Shown here piece by piece: positions 55,350 to 63,257 of a stretch of DNA of 64,000 nucleotides. Every line of letters begins with the position of its first letter. The first letter of the stretch is position 1. The DNA comes from Sulfitobacter undariae (lineage in GTDB: Bacteria > Pseudomonadota > Alphaproteobacteria > Rhodobacterales > Rhodobacteraceae), in the NCBI RefSeq assembly GCF_014196805.1, contig NZ_JACIEI010000006.1:62001-126000 (forward strand), given 5' to 3'. Both the position numbers and the translations under genes were made by a program. The notes below the pieces were generated by a model, which saw only the letters and a program-made list of their open reading frames with translations, ran no database searches and was not told the DNA's origin.

Positions 55350-56386
55350 TGACCGAGGATCATTCCGCGCTTAATTGCGTCACCTGTGGCGGGCAATGCC
55401 AGTATTCACCTACGGATCAGGCCTTGGCATGTCTCAGCTGTGGTGCGGTCTATAATCTGGCCCGCCCTGATGACTATCTGGCCCAAGAGGAATTCCACCA
55501 CAATCCTGATCTACCTCAGACTGACACGCCCAACATCACCGCCAGCCAAACCCATCAATGCACAAACTGCGGCGGCGAGGTGGTTTTCACCGGCCCTGCC
55601 CTTTCCGAGAATTGCCCTTATTGTAACGGCCCCATGGTCCTGCAAAGCGGCGATGTCGGATATGACACCATGGCATTGATCCCGTTTCAGATAGAGGCTC
55701 CACTGGCGCAAAAATGCGCCCTAAAATGGGCTGCACAACGGGTGGCTGCGCCCAATGATCTGACCGAGATTGTGTCGGGCGCTGTTGTCTCGGGACTTTA
55801 TGCCCCGTTCTGGACCTTTGACAGCTATGAAGCGGTTGATTATTGGGCGAAATACACAACAGGCAGCGGCGACAGCAAACGCACCCACACCACCTCTGGC
55901 AAGCTGGTGATGACATTCGACGATCTGCTGATGCCCGCGTCACCGCATGTAACACCTCTTATCCGCGACGGCATCTTACATGACTTTGATCCAACCGCTC
56001 TGCGCCCTTTCCGTGCAGGGTATCTGGCCGGGTTTGCCGCCGAGCGGCATCATCAAAGCGTAGCGCAGGGCCTGATTGCCAATGAGCCGGACAAGAAACT
56101 GCTGATCCGCAATCACATCAAAACCTACATCAACGAAAGCGGCGTGCATGATATTCGATACGCCACCGATACCACAGGCATCCATTATCGTCGTATTTTG
56201 CTGCCTGTCTGGATCTTGCACTATACCTACAATAACCGCGCCAAAAAGATCGTCGTTTCGGGCATAGATGGCCGTACCTTTGGCGAACGTCCTTATTCAA
56301 TCTGGAAAATGGCGCTCTATTCTGGCGCTCTCACAGCGGCAGCCATGGCTTTTGGCATCATGTGGGGCGCGGCGGGCTGGCTCTAG
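55349..56386 (+). CDS. Zinc-ribbon membrane-associated protein of unknown function
   Basis: A 345-residue protein with two CxxC zinc-ribbon pairs. The first is CVTCGGQC ... CLSCGAVY near residues 10-35, and the second CTNCGGEV ... CPYCNGPM near 72-96. A mixed soluble region follows (FQIEAPLAQKCALKWAA; PFWTFDSYEAVDYWAKYTT) and one hydrophobic span at the very end (ALYSGALTAAAMAFGIMWGAA). Databases often misname such proteins after helicase PriA because of the zinc ribbon; no helicase motif is present. Relatives are often found with SPFH or TPM-domain genes, which are absent here. The role is unknown. Confidence 0.72.
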   Translation: MTEDHSALNCVTCGGQCQYSPTDQALACLSCGAVYNLARPDDYLAQEEFHHNPDLPQTDTPNITASQTHQCTNCGGEVVFTGPALSENCPYCNGPMVLQSGDVGYDTMALIPFQIEAPLAQKCALKWAAQRVAAPNDLTEIVSGAVVSGLYAPFWTFDSYEAVDYWAKYTTGSGDSKRTHTTSGKLVMTFDDLLMPASPHVTPLIRDGILHDFDPTALRPFRAGYLAGFAAERHHQSVAQGLIANEPDKKLLIRNHIKTYINESGVHDIRYATDTTGIHYRRILLPVWILHYTYNNRAKKIVVSGIDGRTFGERPYSIWKMALYSGALTAAAMAFGIMWGAAGWL

Positions 56387-57798
56387 ACGCCGATTTCCTC
56401 GGTGGGATTATCCAGCAACTCGCGCAGGCGCAGCATTGCAGCCTCAAAGCTTTGTAAACTTACCCCTGCGTTAATCGCCATACGCACCGCATGTGGCGTT
56501 TGAGCATTGCGGGCAGCAAACTCCTCCGAGGCACGCACCCTAACGCCGCGGGTTTCGGCGGCACGGCAAAAGGCACTGGCCCGCCAGCCTTCGGGAAGGT
56601 TTAGCCAGACAAAAGGCACATCCGGGCGCCAACGTAAATCATACCCGCCAAGCGCGTTCACCGCCACTTTGACATATTCACCGATGCCCGCTTTGGTCCG
56701 CTCTGTGATCGCGTCAATTTCAGGGTGTAACAACAAGGCAGCAGCAAGATCGCTCATCGGGGTGGCCAGCCCGAAATAACCATGTTCAGCAGCACGGTGC
56801 AGCGCCCCTGTTTGGGCGCGTGGCCCAATGGCACAGCCAAGGCGTAGCGCAGGCGTTATGGATTTACTGAGCGAGGAAATATACCAACCGCGTTCGGGCG
56901 CAAGCTGGCGATAACCGGGTGCCTGCGCGGCCCCAATACGGTAACAGTCATCTTCTACGATTTGCAGGTCGAACTGACGCGCCACTTCTACAATCTGGCG
57001 CCTGCGCGCCAACGGCGTAAAGCCGCATGTGGGGCTGTGGACTTCGGGAGAAGTGCAGATCATCTGGCCATCAGGATACCGCTGCGCAGCGGCAGCAAGG
57101 GCAAGCGGGCACACCCCGTCTTCATCCATCGCCACAGGCACAACATCCGCACGCAATGCCGAAGCCACACGGCGAAACCCCGGATAGCACAGCTCTTCTA
57201 CGAAGATCACCGGACGGCGGCCTTTCAGGATCGTTTGGAAAATCAACATGATCGCGTTCTGTCCGCCGTGTGACAGCACAATGTCGGCCTCGGTCAGCGG
57301 CCCTAATTGAGTATCGCGCAACCAGTGCAACATCGCCTCACGTGCAGGCTGTGCGCCGCGCCGCGAGGGGTAATGCATCACGCCGGACGGCGGATCATTT
57401 GCAACCTGCGCCAAAAGTGTCCGGATCAATTTGGATTGTCCGCCATTTGGCAGATGCGGCGAGAAGAGGCTCACCTCAAAGTTATCCCCCCCCGTTTGAT
57501 GGGCGATCACATCCTCTTCCATCTCAAGATAAATCGCTGGGGGTGTCCCCTTGCGCGCCGTCACAAAAGTACCGCGCCCGACCTCAGCGGTCAGCACTCC
57601 CTCTTCTGTCAGCACGGTGTAAGCACGCGCCACGGTGCCCGGCGTCATTTCTAGCTTCCAACCCAATTCCCGCACCGGCGGCAGCTTATTCCCCGCCGCC
57701 AATTCCCCCGATGCGATGCCTTTGCGGATCGCCAACACCACTGCCCGGTATTTTGGCTTTACAGCCAGATCAACCTCGGGGGCCCAAATTGTATCCAT
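56383..57798 (-). CDS. MocR-type transcriptional regulator (GntR HTH fused to aminotransferase domain)
   Basis: A 471-residue PdxR/MocR-family regulator. The N-terminal GntR winged helix-turn-helix (residues 10-78) includes ASGELAAGNKLPPVRELG and TPGTVARAYTVLTEEGVL. A class-I aminotransferase fold follows with the PLP-binding Lys in SSLSKSITPALRLG near residue 300. Family members use PLP or an amino compound as effector and often regulate a divergent gene. Here that gene encodes a DUF1127 protein 97 bases away. The start at 57798 (MDTIWAPEVD) has GGAAA upstream; the open frame beyond it runs into the control region. It converges with the zinc-ribbon gene with a 4-base overlap. Confidence 0.9.
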   Translation of the reverse strand: MDTIWAPEVDLAVKPKYRAVVLAIRKGIASGELAAGNKLPPVRELGWKLEMTPGTVARAYTVLTEEGVLTAEVGRGTFVTARKGTPPAIYLEMEEDVIAHQTGGDNFEVSLFSPHLPNGGQSKLIRTLLAQVANDPPSGVMHYPSRRGAQPAREAMLHWLRDTQLGPLTEADIVLSHGGQNAIMLIFQTILKGRRPVIFVEELCYPGFRRVASALRADVVPVAMDEDGVCPLALAAAAQRYPDGQMICTSPEVHSPTCGFTPLARRRQIVEVARQFDLQIVEDDCYRIGAAQAPGYRQLAPERGWYISSLSKSITPALRLGCAIGPRAQTGALHRAAEHGYFGLATPMSDLAAALLLHPEIDAITERTKAGIGEYVKVAVNALGGYDLRWRPDVPFVWLNLPEGWRASAFCRAAETRGVRVRASEEFAARNAQTPHAVRMAINAGVSLQSFEAAMLRLRELLDNPTEEIGV

Positions 57799-57829
57799 TA
57801 CAATGTTTCCATAGAACTGCTTGATTTTG

Positions 57830-57848
57830 TATTGTACCAATATTGTAC
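57830..57848. promoter_or_regulatory. Direct repeats TATTGTAC, likely MocR-family operators
   Basis: TATTGTAC occurs at 57830-57837 and again at 57841-57848, 11 bases apart, about one helical turn. Repeats spaced like this match known MocR-family binding sites. They cover the -10 element and start point of the regulator's own predicted promoter, which fits autorepression. A third ATTGTAC lies at 58232-58238. Confidence 0.6.
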
Positions 57849-57871
57849 GGCAATTTGCCAAATTGTGTCAA
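57842..57871 (-). promoter_or_regulatory. Sigma-70-type promoter of the MocR-type gene
   Basis: On the minus strand TTGACA (57866-57871) and TACAAT (57842-57847) are 18 bases apart, close to consensus. The start point would fall near 57835, giving a leader of about 37 bases. The direct repeats overlap the -10. Confidence 0.65.
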
Positions 57872-57879
57872 TACAATTT
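57860..57879. promoter_or_regulatory. Inverted repeat AAATTGT-N6-ACAATTT
   Basis: A perfect 7-bp inverted repeat (57860-57866 and 57873-57879) with a 6-base centre covers the regulator's -35 element. It ends three bases before the ribosome-binding site of the DUF1127 gene. It could be a second operator for the MocR-type protein or a site for another regulator. Confidence 0.5.
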
Positions 57880-57895
57880 TCAAGGAGATTTACCC

Positions 57896-58129
57896 ATGAC
57901 ACGTGCAGTAACGATGAACTCTGATGCCCTTACGGTCCTTAACACAGCACGCAGCCTCCCGCTGCTGGCGGTGGTCAGCATCAAGTTTGCAGCCTGCGTG
58001 ACAAAATGGGTGACCCGACGTCAAACACGACTGGCCCTAGATCAGCTAGAGGCATGGCAGCTTGACGATTTGGGACTTACACCTGCTGCGGCTTATGATG
58101 AGGCGCGGAAGGTGTTCTGGAAGGCATGA
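57896..58129 (+). CDS. DUF1127 domain protein
   Basis: A 77-residue protein whose C-terminal half matches DUF1127: LDQLEAWQLDDLGLTPAAAYDEARKVFW. The N-terminal half is a short hydrophobic-basic segment (LPLLAVVSIKFAACVTKWVTRRQTR). Small DUF1127 proteins in alphaproteobacteria have been linked to phosphate and carbon metabolism, RNA turnover and the sRNA CcaF1/CcsR circuits in Rhodobacter; the exact role of this one is unknown. GGAG lies eight bases before the ATG. It is divergent from the MocR gene and ends with its own terminator. Confidence 0.82.
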   Translation: MTRAVTMNSDALTVLNTARSLPLLAVVSIKFAACVTKWVTRRQTRLALDQLEAWQLDDLGLTPAAAYDEARKVFWKA

Positions 58130-58162
58130 CATCCCCGTGGTGCAGACCAGACCTCTTCACTT

Positions 58163-58189
58163 GGGCAGGGTTCACCCCTGCCCCTTTTT
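58163..58189 (+). terminator. Intrinsic terminator of the DUF1127 gene
   Basis: Stem GGGCAGGG (58163-58170) pairs with CCCTGCCC (58176-58183) over a 5-base loop and is followed by TTTTT at 58185-58189, 34 bases past the stop codon. Confidence 0.85.
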
Positions 58190-58240
58190 CATTATAAACC
58201 ATCTTTTGATACAATCTTGGATTGAATCAAAATTGTACCC

Positions 58241-58681
58241 CTATCCGATCTTAACTGGTGGAATGGCGTAGGTCATTGTTGCCTGCGCCACGGGTGCTTC
58301 CATCCCTTCGGAATGTACCAATACATGTGAAACAGACAACTGGCGGCCCAGCTTAAGCAGCTTGGCGGTGGCAATTAAATCTACGCCCGCCGCAGGTTTG
58401 CGCATGAAATCCAGTGAACAATTGGTTGTCACCGCCAACGCCTTTGGCCCGATCATCGCCAGAGTTGCAATATAAGCCGACACATCCGCCAGCGCGAACA
58501 TTGAAGGCCCCGATACGGTGCCGCCGGGCCGCAGATGTCTGTTTGCAATAATCATCCGCACCGTCACCTCGTTGGGTTTGATTTCCTCCACCCTGAAATC
58601 ATCGGCCACTTGCTCAAACACCTGCGCCAGAAATGCGTTCATCTCCGGCACGTCCATCATCACTTTGCCTGTCTCGGCCAT
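58241..58681 (-). CDS. PaaI-type hotdog thioesterase
   Basis: A 146-residue hotdog-fold acyl-CoA thioesterase of the PaaI/YbgC-like group. The active-site block is HLRPGGTVSGPSMFALADVSAYIA near residues 50-73, followed by TNCSLDFMRKPAAGVDLIA near 85-103. Such enzymes hydrolyse acyl- or aryl-CoA thioesters, often as a safeguard in fatty-acid or aromatic metabolism. It is divergent from an enoyl-CoA hydratase gene with 59 bases between starts, which fits a shared acyl-CoA theme. Confidence 0.86.
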   Translation of the reverse strand: MAETGKVMMDVPEMNAFLAQVFEQVADDFRVEEIKPNEVTVRMIIANRHLRPGGTVSGPSMFALADVSAYIATLAMIGPKALAVTTNCSLDFMRKPAAGVDLIATAKLLKLGRQLSVSHVLVHSEGMEAPVAQATMTYAIPPVKIG

Positions 58682-58740
58682 ACTCTTGTCCTCCCCTAAG
58701 TATTGTAGGTACAGTTGCCCTAACGCTGGGAGGGCGCAAG

Positions 58741-59526
58741 ATGGGAATTTTGGAAGTAACGCAACGGGACGCGGTCACACATCTGACGATGAACAGCCCC
58801 GAGCGCTTAAACGCGCTGAGTGACGAGATGCTTGCAGCGCTGCAAGAGACGCTGGATCAACTGGCAGATGATCCGACCTGCCGCGTCATCATCATATCAG
58901 GCCAAGGCAAGGCGTTTTGCGCGGGCCACGACCTGCGCCAGATGCAAGCCATGCGCCAGAATGAAGACGCAGGTGCAAGCGCATTTGCCGATCTATTTGC
59001 CCGCTGCACCAAAGTCATGATGCGCATCCAAAGCATGCCCCAACCCGTCATCGCCCAAATCCATGGCATCGCCACCGCTGCAGGCTGTCAGCTGGTGGCG
59101 ACCTGCGACATGGTTGTTGCTGCCGAAGGTACGCGTTTTGGCGTGAACGGGGTCAACATCGGGCTGTTCTGCTCAACGCCGATGGTCGCGCTGAGCCGCA
59201 ACATCGCACCCAAGAAGGCGTTTGAAATGCTGACCACCGGTGATTTCATCGACGCCACCCGCGCCGAGGAACTGGGGTTGGTCAACCGTGTGGTCGCGCC
59301 CGAAGCTCTGGCGACAGAAACGGCGGCTCTTGCGGACCAGATTGCAACCAAACTCAGCGCGGCGGTTCGGATTGGGAAACGGGCGTTTTATGAACAATTA
59401 TCGATGGATACAGCCGCTGCATATGCCTACACTGGCGACGTCATGGTTGAAAACCTGCGTCTCAGCGAGACAGATGAAGGCATGCAAGCCTTCATCGAAA
59501 AACGCGCACCGGATTGGGATCAGTAA
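58741..59526 (+). CDS. Enoyl-CoA hydratase/isomerase family protein
   Basis: A 261-residue crotonase-fold enzyme. The CoA and oxyanion regions are visible: SGQGKAFCAGHDLRQM near residues 54-69 and the second site IHGIATAAGCQLVATCDMVVAA near 106-127. One of the two Glu of classical enoyl-CoA hydratases is replaced in this second block (AAGCQ rather than GGGCE), so a mechanistic variant is possible. The ATG at 58741 has GGAGGG six bases upstream; a longer frame from 58633 is not used. Substrate unknown. Confidence 0.88.
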   Translation: MGILEVTQRDAVTHLTMNSPERLNALSDEMLAALQETLDQLADDPTCRVIIISGQGKAFCAGHDLRQMQAMRQNEDAGASAFADLFARCTKVMMRIQSMPQPVIAQIHGIATAAGCQLVATCDMVVAAEGTRFGVNGVNIGLFCSTPMVALSRNIAPKKAFEMLTTGDFIDATRAEELGLVNRVVAPEALATETAALADQIATKLSAAVRIGKRAFYEQLSMDTAAAYAYTGDVMVENLRLSETDEGMQAFIEKRAPDWDQ

Positions 59527-59622
59527 CTGTTTCCCCCAGCGCTACGGTGTTTTTCCAAAGCGTCTGTCGAGATTAAGGCAAAATTAAGATAGTCACCTCA
59601 CAAGTTTGTGAGGAATGGTGTA

Positions 59623-60942
59623 ATGGTTAAACTGTCGTTTGGCACACTGGCTGCCGCCCTGCTGGGATTCGTGCCCGCAATGGCGGGTCCGCTGCCTGCT
59701 CCGGTCTCGGACGATGATTTTAACAGCTTTCCCCCCGAATTGGTCGAATTGGGCCGTGATCTGTTTTTTGATCCGATCCTGTCTGGCAATAAAAACATCG
59801 CCTGCGCGACTTGCCATCACCCTTCAATGGGAACATCTGATGCCATGTCGCTGTCATTTGGCGAAGGCGGCATCGGTTTGGGGATGGGGCGGCGTATTGA
59901 TACGGCGAACGCCCCCAAAGAACGTATTCCGCGTAACTCGCCTGCTCTCTTCAATCTGGGCGCCAAAGAATTCACCGTCATGTTCCATGATGGGCGAACA
60001 GAGAAAAACCGCACTGCAATGTACGGTATCAGGATGCCAGCAGGCCGCACACTGGAGCGGCCCATGCCCTCGGCGTTGGCAGCCCAAAACATCCTTCCAA
60101 TTCTATCCCCTTCGGAAATGGCTGGCAACGCAGGTGAAAATGACGTCGCAGATGCCGTGGCAGCCGAGCGGATTACAGGCGCAGGCGGGGCGTGGGGTAT
60201 TCTGGCACGGCGCGTTGATGATATCCCCGACTACCGCCAGCGCTTTGCCGCACTGGGCACCGTTGGACTTCATATCAATGACATCGGCACAGCCCTTTCC
60301 GCCTTTATCAGCACCGAGTTGCGCGCCACAGATAGCCCCTTTGACAAATACCTTGCCAATGACGCAAACGCGCTCACCGAAACGCAGCTGGAGGGTATGG
60401 ACCTGTTCTATGGCAAAGCCCGCTGTTCAACCTGCCACAGCGGCCCGTTTCAAACCGATCACAACTTTCATGCCATCGGCATGCCCCAGTTCGGACCAGG
60501 AAAAGCGGAATACGCCGTTGATAAAGGCCGCGGCATGGTGACTGGCGAACCAGAGGACATGTACCGTTTTCGCACGCCCTCCCTGCGCAACATCACCCAA
60601 ACGGCCCCTTACGGCCATAACGGCGCTTACACCGATCTGGAAGACATGGTGCGGCATCATCTGAACGCGGTACAGGGCCTTGCCAAATATGACCGCAGCA
60701 ATGCACGCCTGTCCAACGCATTGACCGTCGATGACTGGCAAGCAACCGATAACTTTGACGAGGTGATGCGCATTGCAGAAGCCATCGAGATCACCGATGT
60801 CGCATTGGAGCAAATCGAAATAGACAAAATTATGTCATTCCTCGGTGCACTCACGGATCCCGATGCGGGGAAACGTGGGCTTGGCGCACCAGTTTCGGTA
60901 CCCTCGGGGTTGAACATGGATACCACGTCGCCCCCATCCTGA
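59623..60942 (+). CDS. Di-heme cytochrome c peroxidase / MauG-family protein
   Basis: A 439-residue periplasmic protein with signal peptide (LSFGTLAAALLGFVPAMAG) and two heme-c motifs, CATCH at residues 61-65 and CSTCH at 268-272, the spacing of bacterial cytochrome c peroxidases. Other family blocks are RDLFFDPILSGNKNIACATC, RNSPALFNLGAKEFTVMFHDGR and RTPSLRNITQTAPYGHNGAYTDLEDMV. It could reduce H2O2 using a cytochrome donor or act as a MauG-like modifying enzyme; sequence alone does not settle this. It is about 100 residues longer than classical CcpA. A strong terminator follows. Confidence 0.88.
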   Translation: MVKLSFGTLAAALLGFVPAMAGPLPAPVSDDDFNSFPPELVELGRDLFFDPILSGNKNIACATCHHPSMGTSDAMSLSFGEGGIGLGMGRRIDTANAPKERIPRNSPALFNLGAKEFTVMFHDGRTEKNRTAMYGIRMPAGRTLERPMPSALAAQNILPILSPSEMAGNAGENDVADAVAAERITGAGGAWGILARRVDDIPDYRQRFAALGTVGLHINDIGTALSAFISTELRATDSPFDKYLANDANALTETQLEGMDLFYGKARCSTCHSGPFQTDHNFHAIGMPQFGPGKAEYAVDKGRGMVTGEPEDMYRFRTPSLRNITQTAPYGHNGAYTDLEDMVRHHLNAVQGLAKYDRSNARLSNALTVDDWQATDNFDEVMRIAEAIEITDVALEQIEIDKIMSFLGALTDPDAGKRGLGAPVSVPSGLNMDTTSPPS

Positions 60943-60967
60943 TCTAAATCTACTTTCAAATCAAAGC

Positions 60968-60996
60968 CCTCGGCGTATTTTCGTCGGGGTTTTTTT
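60968..60996 (+). terminator. Intrinsic terminator after the di-heme peroxidase gene
   Basis: CCTCGGCG (60968-60975) pairs with CGTCGGGG (60982-60989), eight pairs including two G-U, over a 6-base loop and is followed by seven T (60990-60996). Confidence 0.85.
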
Positions 60997-60999
60997 GTT

Positions 61000-61283
61000 G
61001 TCCTCCAGATTGTTGCCAAATCAACAACGCAGTGTTGCCAGATTGCCTCTCGCAAATCGGGCAGCAATAAGGCACAAGTGAGGCACAGCAGAAAGTGCTG
61101 CCCTTTTTGGGTCGCCGCCGGCGGAAGATCCCTCCAGATCAGACTCTCATCTGATCCCCCTTCTCCCCGCAGCGGCGACCCCAAAACGAGCCACCTCCCC
61201 GGACAAATATCCCAACTTCAAATTCGAACATAGCTGTCACGCACCCTGTTGCACCGCTGCGCGTGCTGACATATCTGCACATC
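61000..61283. other. Intergenic region with a large folded inverted repeat before trmFO
   Basis: After the terminator this gap holds a nested inverted repeat. TTTTGGGTCGCCGC (about 61112-61125) pairs with GCGGCGACCCCAAAA (about 61170-61184) with one bulged base. Inside it GATCAGA (about 61137-61143) pairs with TCTGATC (about 61150-61156). The outer arms are about 45 bases apart. No reading frame covers it and no T-run follows. It could be a mobile REP-like repeat, an RNA leader element or a DNA cruciform. The trmFO promoter, if separate, must also lie in this gap. Confidence 0.5.
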
Positions 61284-62633
61284 ATGGATAACACATTACA
61301 CATCATCGGCGGCGGAATGGCCGGATCAGAGGCCGCATGGCAGGCCGCCCACCTTGGCATCAAAGTGGTCATCCACGAAATGCGCCCGCAGGTGGAAACC
61401 TTTGCCCACCAAACCGGATTGCTGGGCGAAATGGTTTGCTCCAATTCCTTCCGCTCGGATGATAGTGAGCAGAACGCTGTGGGGCTGCTGCATTGGGAAA
61501 TGCGTCAAGCCAACGGGCTGATCATGCAAACTGCCGAAAAGCACCGCTTGCCTGCGGGCGGCGCGTTGGCGGTTGATCGTGACCCCTTTGCGCAATCGGT
61601 GACAGATGCCATAATGGCGCATCCCAATATTTCAGTCGAATACGGTGAAATTACAGCGCTGCCTGATACGGGCCATTGGATCATTGCAACAGGTCCGTTG
61701 ACATCAAGTAACTTGGGCGCCGCAATTGCAGCCGAAACAGGCGCGGAAGCATTGGCATTTTTTGATGCCATCGCTCCGATTGTCTACCATGACAGCATCG
61801 ACATGAGCAAAGCATGGATGCAATCGCGCTATGATAAAGGCGAGACCGAGGAAGAGCGGACTGCCTATCTCAACTGCCCAATGGACAAAGATCAATATTA
61901 CGCGTTCATTGATGCGCTTGCCGCAGCGGAAAAAACCGAGTTTCACGAGAATGAGACCGCGGGATATTTTGACGGATGCCTGCCCATCGAAGTGATGGCA
62001 GAACGTGGCCGCGAAACACTTCGCTTTGGCCCGATGAAGCCTGTGGGCCTGACAAATCCACATCAGCCTGACGTCAAAGCCTATGCCGTGGTTCAACTGC
62101 GCCGCGATAACAAACTGGGCACGCTTTATAACATCGTCGGTTTTCAGACCAAAATGAAATACGGTGCCCAAACCGAAGTATTCAAACGCATTCCGGGATT
62201 GGAAAACGCCAGCTTTGCCCGATTGGGGGGCATCCACCGCAACACTTTCCTCAACTCCCCAACGCTTCTGGATGGTCAGATGCGGCTGAAATCACGCCCT
62301 AACATCCGTTTTGCAGGACAGATTACCGGCGTTGAAGGTTATGTCGAAAGCGCAGCGATGGGATTGCTGGCAGGCCGCATGGCCGCTGCCGAGATTTTGG
62401 GCACACAGATCGACACACCTCCGCCCACCACCGCCACAGGCGCGCTGATCACCCATATTTCTGGCGGCGCTGAAGCCAAGACCTTTCAACCGATGAACGT
62501 GAATTTCGGACTTTTCCCACCTGTTGAGGGCCTGAAAGGCGGCAGACGTGGTCGGAAAGATCGCTACAAAGCCTACACTGATCGCGCCAAATTGGATTGG
62601 CAATCATGGCTAAGCACTGGACAAGAAGGTTAA
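61284..62633 (+). CDS. trmFO: Methylenetetrahydrofolate-tRNA-(uracil-5-)-methyltransferase
   Basis: TrmFO makes ribothymidine (m5U54) in the T-loop of tRNA using methylenetetrahydrofolate and FAD. The 449-residue flavoprotein has the dinucleotide-binding motif [15 protein letters not shown] near residues 6-20, [12 protein letters not shown] near 49-60 and the C-terminal blocks [10 protein letters not shown] and [13 protein letters not shown]. The ATG at 61284 ([11 protein letters not shown]) is preferred over one at 61263. A methyltransferase and gluQRS follow closely, giving a small run that includes two tRNA-modification genes. Confidence 0.95.
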   Translation: MDNTLHIIGGGMAGSEAAWQAAHLGIKVVIHEMRPQVETFAHQTGLLGEMVCSNSFRSDDSEQNAVGLLHWEMRQANGLIMQTAEKHRLPAGGALAVDRDPFAQSVTDAIMAHPNISVEYGEITALPDTGHWIIATGPLTSSNLGAAIAAETGAEALAFFDAIAPIVYHDSIDMSKAWMQSRYDKGETEEERTAYLNCPMDKDQYYAFIDALAAAEKTEFHENETAGYFDGCLPIEVMAERGRETLRFGPMKPVGLTNPHQPDVKAYAVVQLRRDNKLGTLYNIVGFQTKMKYGAQTEVFKRIPGLENASFARLGGIHRNTFLNSPTLLDGQMRLKSRPNIRFAGQITGVEGYVESAAMGLLAGRMAAAEILGTQIDTPPPTTATGALITHISGGAEAKTFQPMNVNFGLFPPVEGLKGGRRGRKDRYKAYTDRAKLDWQSWLSTGQEG

Positions 62634-62651
62634 CGCCCTTAAAATAGAATT

Positions 62652-63257
62652 ATGATCAAAACATTTTTGGACAGAATCTATACGGCGGATGACCCAGCAG
62701 ATCTGCGCGCAATTTATCAAGAATGGGCCGCGTCTTATGACGCGGACATCACGGCAAGTGGCTATGCAACGCCGCGCCGCTGCGCCGAAGCATTAGCTCA
62801 GTTTGCTGATGATAAAACTGAGCCAGTGCTGGATTTCGGATGCGGCACAGGGCTGAGCGGCCAAGCATTGCGAGAAGTAGGCTTTGACACGCTAGACGGC
62901 GCTGATGTCTCTCCTAACATGCTTGAAAAGGCACGGGAAAAAGACATCTATCGTGATCTGGCACTTGTCGAAGAAGACATATCTATCGATACGCCTTACA
63001 GGCTGATGAGCGCTGTTGGCGTGATCGGCACGGGTGCAGGGCACATGACCCTTTTGAACACCTTACTTCGTGGATTACCTTCTGGCGGTAAGCTTGTGTT
63101 TTCGCTTAATGATTTATCTCTGGCAGAACCTAAAAACATCGGCATGTTGAATGACTGGCTTGATTGTGGTGCTGCGCGGTTGCTCTTTGCTGAACACGGT
63201 ACACACCTCCCCGCCAAAGGGATCAGCTCCACCGCATATGTAATTGAAAAAGCTTGA
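62652..63257 (+). CDS. Class I SAM-dependent methyltransferase
   Basis: A 201-residue Rossmann-fold methyltransferase. Motif I is VLDFGCGTGLSGQAL near residues 57-71, the acidic residue after strand 2 is in DGADVSPNML near 80-89, and the motif IV-like region is MSAVGVIGTGAGHM. The N-terminal YDADITASGYATPRRCAEAL resembles small-molecule methyltransferases of the UbiE/WBSCR27-like kind. Substrate unknown. It lies 18 bases after trmFO and overlaps gluQRS by four bases. Confidence 0.84.
   Translation: MIKTFLDRIYTADDPADLRAIYQEWAASYDADITASGYATPRRCAEALAQFADDKTEPVLDFGCGTGLSGQALREVGFDTLDGADVSPNMLEKAREKDIYRDLALVEEDISIDTPYRLMSAVGVIGTGAGHMTLLNTLLRGLPSGGKLVFSLNDLSLAEPKNIGMLNDWLDCGAARLLFAEHGTHLPAKGISSTAYVIEKA

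Noticed and set aside
59639-60541. 300-residue open frame in another frame of the di-heme peroxidase gene
   Set aside because: The real frame has a signal peptide and two heme motifs; this one is a GC-biased shadow with no domain.
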